NCBI GenBank assembly: GCA_003160215.1
Contig: PLQW01000276.1
Span: 1-64,000, forward strand
DNA: 64,000 nt
Source: Acidobacteriaceae bacterium
GTDB taxonomy: Bacteria > Acidobacteriota > Terriglobia > Terriglobales > Acidobacteriaceae
Direction: 5' to 3'
The notes beneath the pieces were generated by a model. The model was given only the letters and a program-made list of their open reading frames with translations, did no database searches and was not told where the DNA came from. Of this stretch, positions 20,211-29,235 are shown piece by piece. The position numbers and the translations under genes were made by a program. How positions within the stretch are numbered: the first letter of the stretch is position 1; each line of letters opens with the position of its first letter.

Positions 20211-20894
20211 CTACATTTTGCCGGCTTTGCTGTCGAGCAGCGAAACCAGGGACTGGCCAGCGGGCGTGGCCTTAACCCCGCCGCTCACGACCTCCCGCGC
20301 GCTGACCGTCTTCCCGTAGAGGCGCTGGTTAGCGTCGCTGTCCGGGTCGAGCGAGGCGCCGCCCAGTGACACGCCCGCAAAAAGGCCTGAAGTCCGGGCA
20401 TAGGTCAGCATGTCAGCAGTACTGGTACTCGCGCTGGCTCCGGACCCAGCCGCTGCGGTCGCGTCGGTGCCGATCTTGACTTTGCCGTCCAGCACCTTGT
20501 TCGCCGCCGACGGTGCCATAACGAGGATGACGAAATCCTTAGACGTGCCGCCGATCTGAAAACCGGCACTGGCGCCGCCGATGCTGTACATGGCGGGTGC
20601 TGACCATTTGCCGCTGAAGTCCGCCCCCTCGCGGCAAGTCATCGGACCGCGACCTCCGGTTCCGCCGATACCCACGGCGAACTTTTTCACGCTGGGCAGA
20701 ATGATGATGCAATCAGCCTTCGCGACTGTGCTGAGTGGAATATCCTTGCTGCCAACCATCGCCTGCAACACCGTGGTGGCGTTTCTGATCGTTTCTTCGT
20801 CCTTGTTCTTGTCGGCGCCCCAAACTGGCAGGGCCAAGCATGCAATCACTGATACGAGCAGAATAGGTACGGATCTTTTGGCTAAACTTTTCAT
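20211..20894 (-). CDS. SYLF/YSC84-family lipid-binding protein
   Basis: Signal peptide; GIGGTGGRGPMTCREG...GFQIGGTSKDFVILVM...AGVSLGGASLDPD. Confidence 0.85.
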   Translation of the reverse strand: MKSLAKRSVPILLVSVIACLALPVWGADKNKDEETIRNATTVLQAMVGSKDIPLSTVAKADCIIILPSVKKFAVGIGGTGGRGPMTCREGADFSGKWSAPAMYSIGGASAGFQIGGTSKDFVILVMAPSAANKVLDGKVKIGTDATAAAGSGASASTSTADMLTYARTSGLFAGVSLGGASLDPDSDANQRLYGKTVSAREVVSGGVKATPAGQSLVSLLDSKAGKM

Positions 20895-21418
20895 TTTGGT
20901 CTCCTAGGTGCTTAATTGTCCAGAATGCTCTTCGGTATGTCCTGCTTATCGAGGATGGTTTTCAGAACGGCGGTCGACTCGGACAAACGTTTCGACATTT
21001 TGTTCTGGGCGAAAAGGGGCAGCGCAACTGCGAAGCACACCATCAGCAAAACAATCTTCTATGTCACGGGAATCCTTTCGTTGACCCGCTCTAGAACTTT
21101 AAAGCACCGGCAAGATTTCCACAACCGGAAAGCGAGACTACCTTGCACACCCGCCGGGTAGTAGGCGTGTCCTTCTCGAACAATGTGACACGGACGCCCC
21201 GGCACGATGGGCACGCATCGCACAGCAAGCACCGGTGCGCATATTTCCCCGGGACGACGAGATGGTCAATCGGAATAGCGAGATCTTGAACCGGTCACCG
21301 AAACAGCCAAATATTGGGCCGAGGAACACAGCTCTTGCGTCAAACCTTCTACGTTTTCGAGGGAGTCCGGCGGAGGAACGTTGGCTGCCCAGTTCGAGCC
21401 GGGCAGCCGTCAAGAGGA

Positions 21419-21844
21419 TTAGGAAACGAGCTTCGCGTCCATGGTGATGTCGGCGTTGAGGACCCGGGAAACCGGGCACCCCTTTTTGGCATTTTGGGCG
21501 GCCTCGTCAAACTTCGCCTGGTCCGCACCGGGGATCCCGACCTTCACGTCGAGGTGCACGCTGGTGATGGTAAAGCCGGCATCGGTTTTGTCCATGGTCA
21601 AAGTCGCCTTGGTATCGATGCTCTCCGCGGTCATGCCCGCGTTTCCAAGCTGTGCGGACAGCGCCATGGAAAAGCAACCGGCGTGCGCCGCGGCAATCAG
21701 TTCTTCCGGATTCGTTCCGGCCCCGTTTTCAAAACGTGTGCTGAAGGAATACTGCGTTTCGTTGAGGACGCCGCTCTGTGTCGAAACGGTGCCTTTTCCG
21801 TCTTTCAAACCACCCGACCAGTGGGCACTGGCTGTGCGTTGCAT
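21419..21844 (-). CDS. OsmC-family peroxiredoxin-like protein
   Basis: TNPEELIAAAHAGCFSMALSAQLG...CPVSRVLNADITMDAKLVS. Confidence 0.9.
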   Translation of the reverse strand: MQRTASAHWSGGLKDGKGTVSTQSGVLNETQYSFSTRFENGAGTNPEELIAAAHAGCFSMALSAQLGNAGMTAESIDTKATLTMDKTDAGFTITSVHLDVKVGIPGADQAKFDEAAQNAKKGCPVSRVLNADITMDAKLVS

Positions 21845-21989
21845 TTGGTCCTCCTGGGAAGCGAGTCAATTGTATCTCCACGTTACACGAGTGGCCATAC
21901 TTGGGCGAAAAGCGTAGGGAGGGTAGTCGTTCCCCCAGCGTTCGATTAGCAAACCCCGAGAAGACTGTGATGATCAGCTTGCAAGGGGT

Positions 21990-22124
21990 TCAGTAGAAGT
22001 CGGAGCAACTGAGGAAGTATCCGCACTGCGGACAGACCAATTTGCAGTGGTTTTGCTGCAAGCCGGCAGAGCAGTTGGGACAAACCTGTGGGGGCTGCAC
22101 CGAGGCATTGTGATCGGCTTTCAT
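21990..22124 (-). CDS. 44-aa zinc-ribbon-like protein (not in supplied ORF track)
   Basis: Translated by hand: [44 protein letters not shown]; two CPxC knuckles. Confidence 0.6.
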   Translation of the reverse strand: MKADHNASVQPPQVCPNCSAGLQQNHCKLVCPQCGYFLSCSDFY

Positions 22125-22601
22125 CGCAGATCGGCGCGGAGCATGCGATTCGGATTTTGACGTGCGCCGTCCGTCATGTTCTCACCGAGGTAGAAGCCAG
22201 ACGTTCCCAGCATAGATGAAATTCTTTCCCGGCAGCGGCATAAATTGCGCAAGAGTTGGCACTTTGAGAGCCGCCCCCCCATTAGTACATGTACCTCTGT
22301 CATTAAGGGACCACCCGAAATTCTGTGAGACTTTGCCCATCGGTCTCTATAATGCGAAATGTGGTAGTGGGTCCACGGAGCCTCACACGCGCGACCGAAT
22401 AAGCCCCAAAATCTTTGGGAAAAAGAGCGCGTGTGGAACTAAAGTAGATGCGACACAGCCGTGTTTACTAAGTATCTAATGTAACTATAGTTATCACAGT
22501 TGCCGGATTAAGACAGAGGATTCGCCGGTAGGAGATTGAGCCACTCAGGGCTAAAACGTAGCGCGCAGAATGAGTTCAATTCAGGAGGTCACAACCAAAC
22601 C

Positions 22602-22769
22602 GTGAAACAGACAATGATTGCAGCCCTAGCCGCCTTAATGTTAGCCGGAGCTTTTGGTGCCGTGAGTGGTGCGACCTCCATCAGTCCTTGCAATAATGCA
22701 GTTGTGGTCATTGGGGAGGGATCTGCACCTATGCCCACGACTTTGCCCCTCTGCGATGAACAAGAGTGA
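22602..22769 (+). CDS. Very small secreted protein, 55 aa
   Basis: GTG start after a CAGGAGG ribosome-binding site; signal-peptide-like MKQTMIAALAALMLAGAFGAVSGA then a short Cys-containing tail. Confidence 0.5.
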   Translation: MKQTMIAALAALMLAGAFGAVSGATSISPCNNAVVVIGEGSAPMPTTLPLCDEQE

Positions 22770-22830
22770 TTGGACATCGCGCTCCGATACTTCTTGAGAA
22801 CTCAGCTCGAGAGCGACAAGGAGAAACTGT

Positions 22831-23094
22831 ATGAGAAGTATTCTGATTCTCGTCATTTGTACACTGTTATCCGCCGGTGTCCTGTGCGCCGCTACCAGTG
22901 CGCTTCCTGCGAGCGTCATGCCCCAGCCGGCCATCGCGAGTGAAGCTGCATTGTCGATGTCATCCTGCACCGCCGGCGAATTCTGCAGTAGCGGTCACGC
23001 CCTATTAGCTCCCGGCGATGGCGGGCCGGCGCCCTATTGCGCTCCGGTCAAGCCCTGTAACAACGACCAGGAAAGGCTGCAGATGGTGCTATAG
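22831..23094 (+). CDS. Small secreted Cys-rich protein, 87 aa
   Basis: AAGGAG ribosome-binding site; MRSILILVICTLLSAGVLCA signal; mature part CTAGEFCSSGHALLAPGDGGPAPYCAPVKPCNND. Confidence 0.55.
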   Translation: MRSILILVICTLLSAGVLCAATSALPASVMPQPAIASEAALSMSSCTAGEFCSSGHALLAPGDGGPAPYCAPVKPCNNDQERLQMVL

Positions 23095-23194
23095 CACAAC
23101 TTACCAGAGGTGGAAAGGCATTCTGGAACCCATCTGATGTAGAGTTCAATCAAGCGAACACGGTGTTTACGGTTCGGAGATTGGCGCTTGTGTT

Positions 23195-24076
23195 GTGTCA
23201 ATTTCAGAGATATGCTTAAGAAACCTCATGCACCTACGCCTGATTGATTACGTCCTTTGGTTCGTAGGCCCCCTCATGCAGTTAGGGGTGCTGGCGGCGA
23301 TGTACAGGCGTGGACTGCATCGTGAGTATCCATACTTCTTTAACTATACGGTCATTCAAGTTCTTAGCGAACCGATCCTCTTTGTAGTCCACAGGCATTC
23401 GGACGCGATGTATTACTGGGGCTACTGGGTTTCGGTAGCACTCAGCGCTCTGATTTCGTTTGCTGTTCTACAGGAGATCTTCCGCGACGCATTTCGTCCC
23501 TACGAGGCCTTGCGAGACCTGAGTGTCATCCTATTTCGCTGGTCGGCCCTTGTCGTGCTTTTGATCGGGGTCATGTGGGCCATCACGGCCGCGCCGTCGA
23601 GCCGGCTTGACACGATCACCGATGGGATTGTTCTGGTACAACGCAGTGTCCGCTTAATGCAATGCGGATTGGTGTTTTTCCTTCTGCTTTTCAGTGAATA
23701 TCTTGGCATCTCGCGCCGCCACGTTCTGTTTGGCATCGCGCTGGGATTCGGTATTTTCGCCTCCGTCAGCATGTTGGTTGCGGTAGCTATGTCGCACGGG
23801 ACATTTGTGCATGTGTCAGTTTTGCGACGGATCAACAATGCTGCGTACGACTTCTCTGCCTTGATCTGGCTGGGCTACACCGCACTGGCGCCAGTTCGTA
23901 GCCGCGTTCCTCCAGGCTCTGCTCGGTCGAAGGACTGGAATAGCGCGCTGGAAGATGCCAGGGTTCAGCCTGCAGCGGACAGTCTGCTGGACACGATGGA
24001 TCGTACGGTTGAGCGTCTGCTCTATCCAGAAGTTAAGGCCACCAGTATTGCTGCCGGCCATCGATCTTTGGGGTGA
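23195..24076 (+). CDS. Multi-pass integral membrane protein of unknown function
   Basis: Repeated hydrophobic segments over about 230 aa; no recognised family. Confidence 0.65.
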   Translation: MSISEICLRNLMHLRLIDYVLWFVGPLMQLGVLAAMYRRGLHREYPYFFNYTVIQVLSEPILFVVHRHSDAMYYWGYWVSVALSALISFAVLQEIFRDAFRPYEALRDLSVILFRWSALVVLLIGVMWAITAAPSSRLDTITDGIVLVQRSVRLMQCGLVFFLLLFSEYLGISRRHVLFGIALGFGIFASVSMLVAVAMSHGTFVHVSVLRRINNAAYDFSALIWLGYTALAPVRSRVPPGSARSKDWNSALEDARVQPAADSLLDTMDRTVERLLYPEVKATSIAAGHRSLG

Positions 24077-24135
24077 CGGCTTACCGCACGTCTAAGTTCT
24101 GCCGCTCCACGTGAGCCTGTCTTTCTTGATCGTAT

Positions 24136-25080
24136 CTAAATGGGCGTCTTGGTTTTGCGCGGTGGATTGAAGAACGGCAGGGAACGGACGGTGGCTGACA
24201 CCTTGTGCCGAACCGCTTCTACGGTCATTTCCATTTGCAGTCTGGTGCCCGGCATTGCGTGCTGAGGCTCCAAACTGGCCAGCGCAATCAGTTTTTTCAG
24301 CAGAGGCGACCACGTAGTCGAGGTCGCCTTCCCGACCTGATCGCGCCCCTTGTAGACGGGTACATGTACGCGCGAAGCGGTAGCGGGCGTCTGTGGCGCG
24401 AGTCCCATCCGGTCGAATAGAGTTTCAACTTCGTTCCAGTCGATTTCCAGCCCCATCAGAAGTCGCCGAGGTCCAGCCTGCTTTTCTTCCAGAAGCGCCT
24501 GCCAGCCGATGAAATTCTCTTTCTGGTAGTGGACGAGTTTGCCCAGGCCAACTTCGGTGGGAGTGTATTTTTGCGATGCGATCAGCGCCTTTTTGCTGCT
24601 GATACAGTCAACGTCGGCTAAGATCAGTCCGGCTTCGATGCGGGCCACATCGAGAGCCAGCATGCCCGTGGGGTGTATATCGAATCCCCGGCTTGCTTCC
24701 ATCAGCGCGTCCCACACCTTGACTGCGTCTTGCCACGGGATCCAGATCTCGTATCCCAGATCGCCGGTGTAGCCAGTGCGCGAGATGTCCACAGGCACAC
24801 CACCGATTCTGCCGCTGGTCTTACGGAAGTACTTTAGGTTCTCGATGTCGGCCTCGGCGATGCTCTTCAGCACTTTTCCCGACGTTGGCCCTTGCAAGGC
24901 GAGTGCGGCGACCTGCTCGGTGATCTCCTCGATCTGCACGTCTAGTCCGATGGCGTTCTGGCGGAACCAGCGGAGGTTTGGGTCGGCAGCAGTCCAGCGA
25001 TAGAGGTTCTCCTCCAACCGCGTAATGGTGCCATCGTCGATGATCTTGCCTTCTTCGTCGCACCAGCAGCAATAGATCAC
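24136..25080 (-). pseudogene. GcvT-like aminomethyltransferase/demethylase, 5'-truncated
   Basis: VIYCCWCDEEGKIIDDGTITRLEENLYRWTAADPNLRW...SRTGYTGDLGYEIW; N-terminal portion expected for the family is missing at the 25080 junction. Confidence 0.8.
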
Positions 25081-25084
25081 CTGA

Positions 25085-25582
25085 ATGGAACGCGCCTACG
25101 ACGACGCCAAATACGGCAACTATTCGCGGCGACCGTACATTGATATGGTGATTCCCAGCCTCACCGATCCTTCGGTCGCGCCTCCGGGCAAGCACGTGAT
25201 GTCGTGCTTTGTGCAGTACGCGCCCTACAAGTTGAAAGAGGGCACGTGGGACGAGAAGCGTGAGGCCTTCGGCGACAACGTGATCGAAACCGTTGCCGAA
25301 TTCGCGCCCAACCTGAAGAACATTATTGTGGGCCGCCAGGTGGTCACGCCGCTCGATCTGGAGCGCGAATTTGGACCGACTGAGGGAAACATTTTCCAGG
25401 GCGACCTCTCTCTGGAGCAATTGTTCTTCTTGCGTCCCGTGCCGGGTTTTGCGCAGTACAAGTCGCCCATCAAGAACCTGTGGATGTGCGGCTCGGCCAC
25501 GCATCCGGGTGGCGGCATCATGGGTGCTCCGGGCCGACTGGCGGCGCTGGAAATCCTGAAGCACGCGAAAGGGAAAAATTAG
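25085..25582 (+). pseudogene. C-terminal fragment of PYROXD2/phytoene-desaturase-like FAD oxidoreductase
   Basis: Aligns with the C-terminal third of the adjacent paralogue (ERAYDDAKYGNYS vs ERAFDASKYGEFS; PIKNLWMCGSATHPGGG vs PIKNLYLCGSGTHPGIG). Confidence 0.85.
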
Positions 25583-25584
25583 CG

Positions 25585-27167
25585 ATGGCGCAGCCGCGCG
25601 ACGTCGTAATTCTCGGGGCCGGCCGCAACGGGCTGGTCACCGCGTTTTATCTCGCCAAGGCTGGGTTTAAGCCGCTCATCCTGGAGCGCAGACCCAGTGT
25701 CGGCGGCTGCGCCATCACAGAGGAGTTTCATCCCGGCTTCCGCTGCTCCCGGCTGGCCCACGGTGCCGGGCCGATGAGGTCTGACATTGTGAGAGGTATG
25801 GAGCTGGAGAAGCACGGACTGAAGACCTACACGCCGGATGTGCGAGTGCTGTCGCTATGGGGCGACGGTAAGCCGCTCGTTCTGCATAGCGATGTGGCAA
25901 GACGCAGCAAGAGATCGCCAAGTTTTCACAAAAGGACGCCGCGAAGTACGCTGAATTTCAGAAACCCCTGGCCCGCATCGACGAAGTTGCCAATCTTCTG
26001 ATGACGATGACGCCGCCTAACCTGGAAGATCCGGCAGTAGGTAATTTGTGGGAACTGATAAAGGCTGGCCGCAAGCTACGCGGCCTGGGCGAGAAGGACC
26101 TCTATCGCATGATGCGATGGGGACCGATGGCCGTGGCCGATCTGGTCACCGAGTGGTTTGAGACTGAATTGTTGCGCGGCACCATCGCCGCCCAAGGAAT
26201 CTTTGGAACGTTTCTCGGGCCGTGGTCAGCAGGTTCCACTGCAACGTTGCTCTTACGCTGCGCGTCGGATGGAAATCCGGCAGGACCGTCATCCTACATT
26301 GTGGGAGGTATTGGCGCGCTCACGGCGGCAATGGCTGCGGCAGCGACAGAAGCCGGGGCTGAGATTCGGACATCCTGCGAAGTAACAAGCATCAAGGTGA
26401 AGGACGGCTCTGCCACCGGGGTCGTTCTCGCCAATGGTGACGAGATCGATGCCCGCACGGTCGTTTCCAATGCCGATCCAAAGCGCACGCTACTCGGACT
26501 TGTCGATGCTCAATATCTGGAGCCGAGTTTCCTGCAAAAGCTCCAGCATTACCGCATGAACGGGACCGCCGCCAAAGCGAACCTTGCTCTCGGCGGCTTG
26601 CCGAAATTCAAAGGCGCAGATGATGATACGACCGTTTTGGCCGGCAGAATCCAGGTCTCACCCGACATCGACTACCTGGAGCGGGCCTTCGATGCCTCGA
26701 AGTATGGAGAGTTCTCGCAGCACCCCTACCAGGAGGCGACCGTTCCCACATTGTGGGACGAATCGCTCGCGCCGGCCGGGAAGCATGTGATGTCCATCTA
26801 CATGCAATATGCACCGTTCCATCTACGCAACGCCGACTGGGACTCGCAGCGCGATGCTCTGGGCGACGTGGTGGTGAAGACTTTCGCAGAATACGCCCCC
26901 GATCTGCCCGGGCTCGTCGAAGCCGCCGAGGTGATCACGCCGCAGGACCTTGAGCAAACCTACGGCCTGACTGGCGGGCACATCTTCCACGGAGAGTTGG
27001 CGCTCGACCAGTTGTTCACCATGCGGCTGCTGCTCAACTGGGCGCAGTATCGCACGCCGATCAAGAACCTGTATTTATGCGGGTCGGGTACGCATCCAGG
27101 GATTGGACTGACAGGCGGGTCGGGCGCGAACGCGGCAAGAGAGATACTCAAAGATTTGCCCAAGTGA
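25585..27167 (+). pseudogene. PYROXD2-like FAD oxidoreductase interrupted by a 1-nt frameshift
   Basis: VVILGAGRNGLVTAFYLAKAGFKPLILERR Rossmann motif; reading switches frame at about 25897-25899 and continues to 27167. Confidence 0.88.
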
Positions 27168-27181
27168 AACGATCCTTGATG

Positions 27182-27303
27182 TGAATTGTCATCACGAGCG
27201 GAGCGAGGGATCTGCTTGTTGCGGCTATTGTCGAGCAGGAGATTCCTCGCGCCCCAAGTTCGCTCCACTATCAATTGTCATTACGAGCAACGGACCTGCT
27301 GGG
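27182..27303. repeat. Dispersed palindromic element, GTCATTACGAG family (rearranged copy)
   Basis: gaattgtcatcacgagcggagcgagggatctgctt ... caattgtcattacgagcaacggacctgct; shares sequence with the copies at 32692 and 47062. Confidence 0.7.
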
Positions 27304-27388
27304 GCAGGTTGAAACAGGAATGACAAAGGTCAAAACGCATATTGGTTCTATTGGGTTTGCGTCTTTGTCATTGGGAGAGCTTCGCCGC

Positions 27389-28531
27389 CTACGGTATCCC
27401 GGTCGTGTTCTCCAACCCTCGTTTCAAGTCCGCCGCCAACAGTCGATGAAGAAGATGCTCGCCGGCTTCGCGCCGCACCGATAAGCGCCCTGCTCCGTAG
27501 GCTCGCGAGTGTAATCCTCGCTGTACGGCCTCGCAGATGCCCACGTCTTCATCGTTTATGCGCTCGCCGACGGCAATGCTCTGCCGGTTGCGCTCGGCGG
27601 CGGAATCGCTCACATCGTCGAAGTAGAAATCGAAAATGACTTTGCAGCGATCGACCCCATCGGGCAGCACCAGGTTCGTATCCATGTAGCCCTGGTAGAG
27701 ATTGATCATGAAATTGGGATACTGCCAGAAGTACCAGGCGCGATCGCCCTTGCGCGTTGCCGAGGTGGCGGCGTCTTCGTTGGATGCGACCATCGGACTC
27801 GATTGCAGGCAGTAGCGGTCTTCATTCTCGATGGTGTACTGCTTGTGCTCCAGTACGCTGTTTAGCGCCTTGTGCAGGTGCGGCACGTGGTAGCTACCGT
27901 CGAGGTAGTTATCCACGAACACTTTCCAGTTGCAGTTGAGACTGTAAGACCGGCGCTCGAAGAAATGAACTGAGCCGAGATCGAGCGGAGCTACTCGCTG
28001 CACCAGCCTGCCCAGAAAATCTGCCAGGGGCGAGGCTTTCGAGTCAAGGTTCACGAAGACGAACTGTTCCCATGTTTCCACGTGCACGGGGAGCAGGCCG
28101 TTCTGCGCGCGATCGAAGGAGCAGACGCCCTCAAACTCCGGCGCGCCCTTCAGCGAACCATCGAGGCCATAGCTCCGTCCGTGATACGGACAGCGAAGGA
28201 TGCTCGCAGTGCTTTGCGCCTCGGTGACGACGGCAGCGGCGTGGTGCCGGCAGACGTTGTAGAACGCGCGCAACTGGTGGTCGTTGCTGCGCACGATGAC
28301 CAGCGGTTCGCCGGCGAGGTCGCTGGTGACGTACTGGCCCGGCTGCTGCAACTGATCGGCGCGCGCCACTACTTGCCACGTGCGGCCAAAGACATTCTGG
28401 CGCTCCAGTTCGGCGACGCGTGCATCCACGTACCACGAAGCCGGGATGGTGTAGGCCTGATCGAGCGGGCTCCGGTCGCTGTAGGACGCGAGGATGTCGT
28501 GCAGCGAACTGTCCTTGACTGGCTCAGCTAA
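27389..28531 (-). CDS. Rieske [2Fe-2S] aromatic-ring-hydroxylating oxygenase alpha subunit
   Basis: VCRHHAAAVVTEAQSTASILRCPYHGRSYGLDG Rieske centre; NWKVFVDNYLDGSYHVPHLH; start codon uncertain (ORF open to 28753). Confidence 0.88.
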   Translation of the reverse strand, partial: LAEPVKDSSLHDILASYSDRSPLDQAYTIPASWYVDARVAELERQNVFGRTWQVVARADQLQQPGQYVTSDLAGEPLVIVRSNDHQLRAFYNVCRHHAAAVVTEAQSTASILRCPYHGRSYGLDGSLKGAPEFEGVCSFDRAQNGLLPVHVETWEQFVFVNLDSKASPLADFLGRLVQRVAPLDLGSVHFFERRSYSLNCNWKVFVDNYLDGSYHVPHLHKALNSVLEHKQYTIENEDRYCLQSSPMVASNEDAATSATRKGDRAWYFWQYPNFMINLYQGYMDTNLVLPDGVDRCKVIFDFYFDDVSDSAAERNRQSIAVGERINDEDVGICEAVQRGLHSRAYGAGRLSVRREAGEHLLHRLLAADLKRGLENTTGIP

Positions 28532-28611
28532 TGCGGCTCGCCGAAAATCATAGCAGGCATGGGCGCAACAAAAGAGTTGACGGCCAGCCGCCGTCGTGTT
28601 TCCTTGTCCCC

Positions 28612-29073
28612 ATGCGTTCCCCAACAGAGTCTCTGGAAGTTGTACAGGCCACGCCGGCCGATGTCGGCGAAGTGGCGCCGCTCTTCGATGCCTACCGGCA
28701 GTTCTACAAGAAGCCTCCCGACCTGGAAGCGGCGCGCCGCTTCCTGTTCGCACGATTGAGCAAAGGCGAGTCGGTGCTGTTCCTCGCCCGTCACAACGCG
28801 CGAACGGTCGGCTTTGTGCATCTCTATCCCGTGTTTTCGTCGGTCAACCTAACGCGACAATGGATCCTCAACGACCTCTACGTGGTTGCCGATGCGCGCA
28901 AACTTGGGGTGGGACGCGCCCTGATGAAGCGCGCTCATCAACTGGCAGAGGACACGCAGGCCGACAGCCTGACCTTGGAAACGGCGATCGACAATTATGC
29001 GTCCCAAAAGCTTTATGAAAGTCTGGGCTGGAAGCGCGATGAGCAGTTCTATCGGTACTGTTTGCCGTTGTGA
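28612..29073 (+). CDS. GNAT-family N-acetyltransferase
   Basis: LNDLYVVADARKLGVGRALMKRAHQLAEDTQADSLTLETAIDNYASQKLYESLGWKRD. Confidence 0.9.
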   Translation: MRSPTESLEVVQATPADVGEVAPLFDAYRQFYKKPPDLEAARRFLFARLSKGESVLFLARHNARTVGFVHLYPVFSSVNLTRQWILNDLYVVADARKLGVGRALMKRAHQLAEDTQADSLTLETAIDNYASQKLYESLGWKRDEQFYRYCLPL

Positions 29074-29235
29074 CGGCGGATCCTGACGGTTTGAAGGGGG
29101 CACAGCTTTAGCTGCGCCGATAAGATTGCATGAAAAAACCACGGCTTTAGACTAGAATAAATATACAGGCCGCTAAAGCCACGACATCCTAGTTTGCCGC
29201 GCCGGAAGGACATCCGGCGCGGCTTTGTTTTGCGA

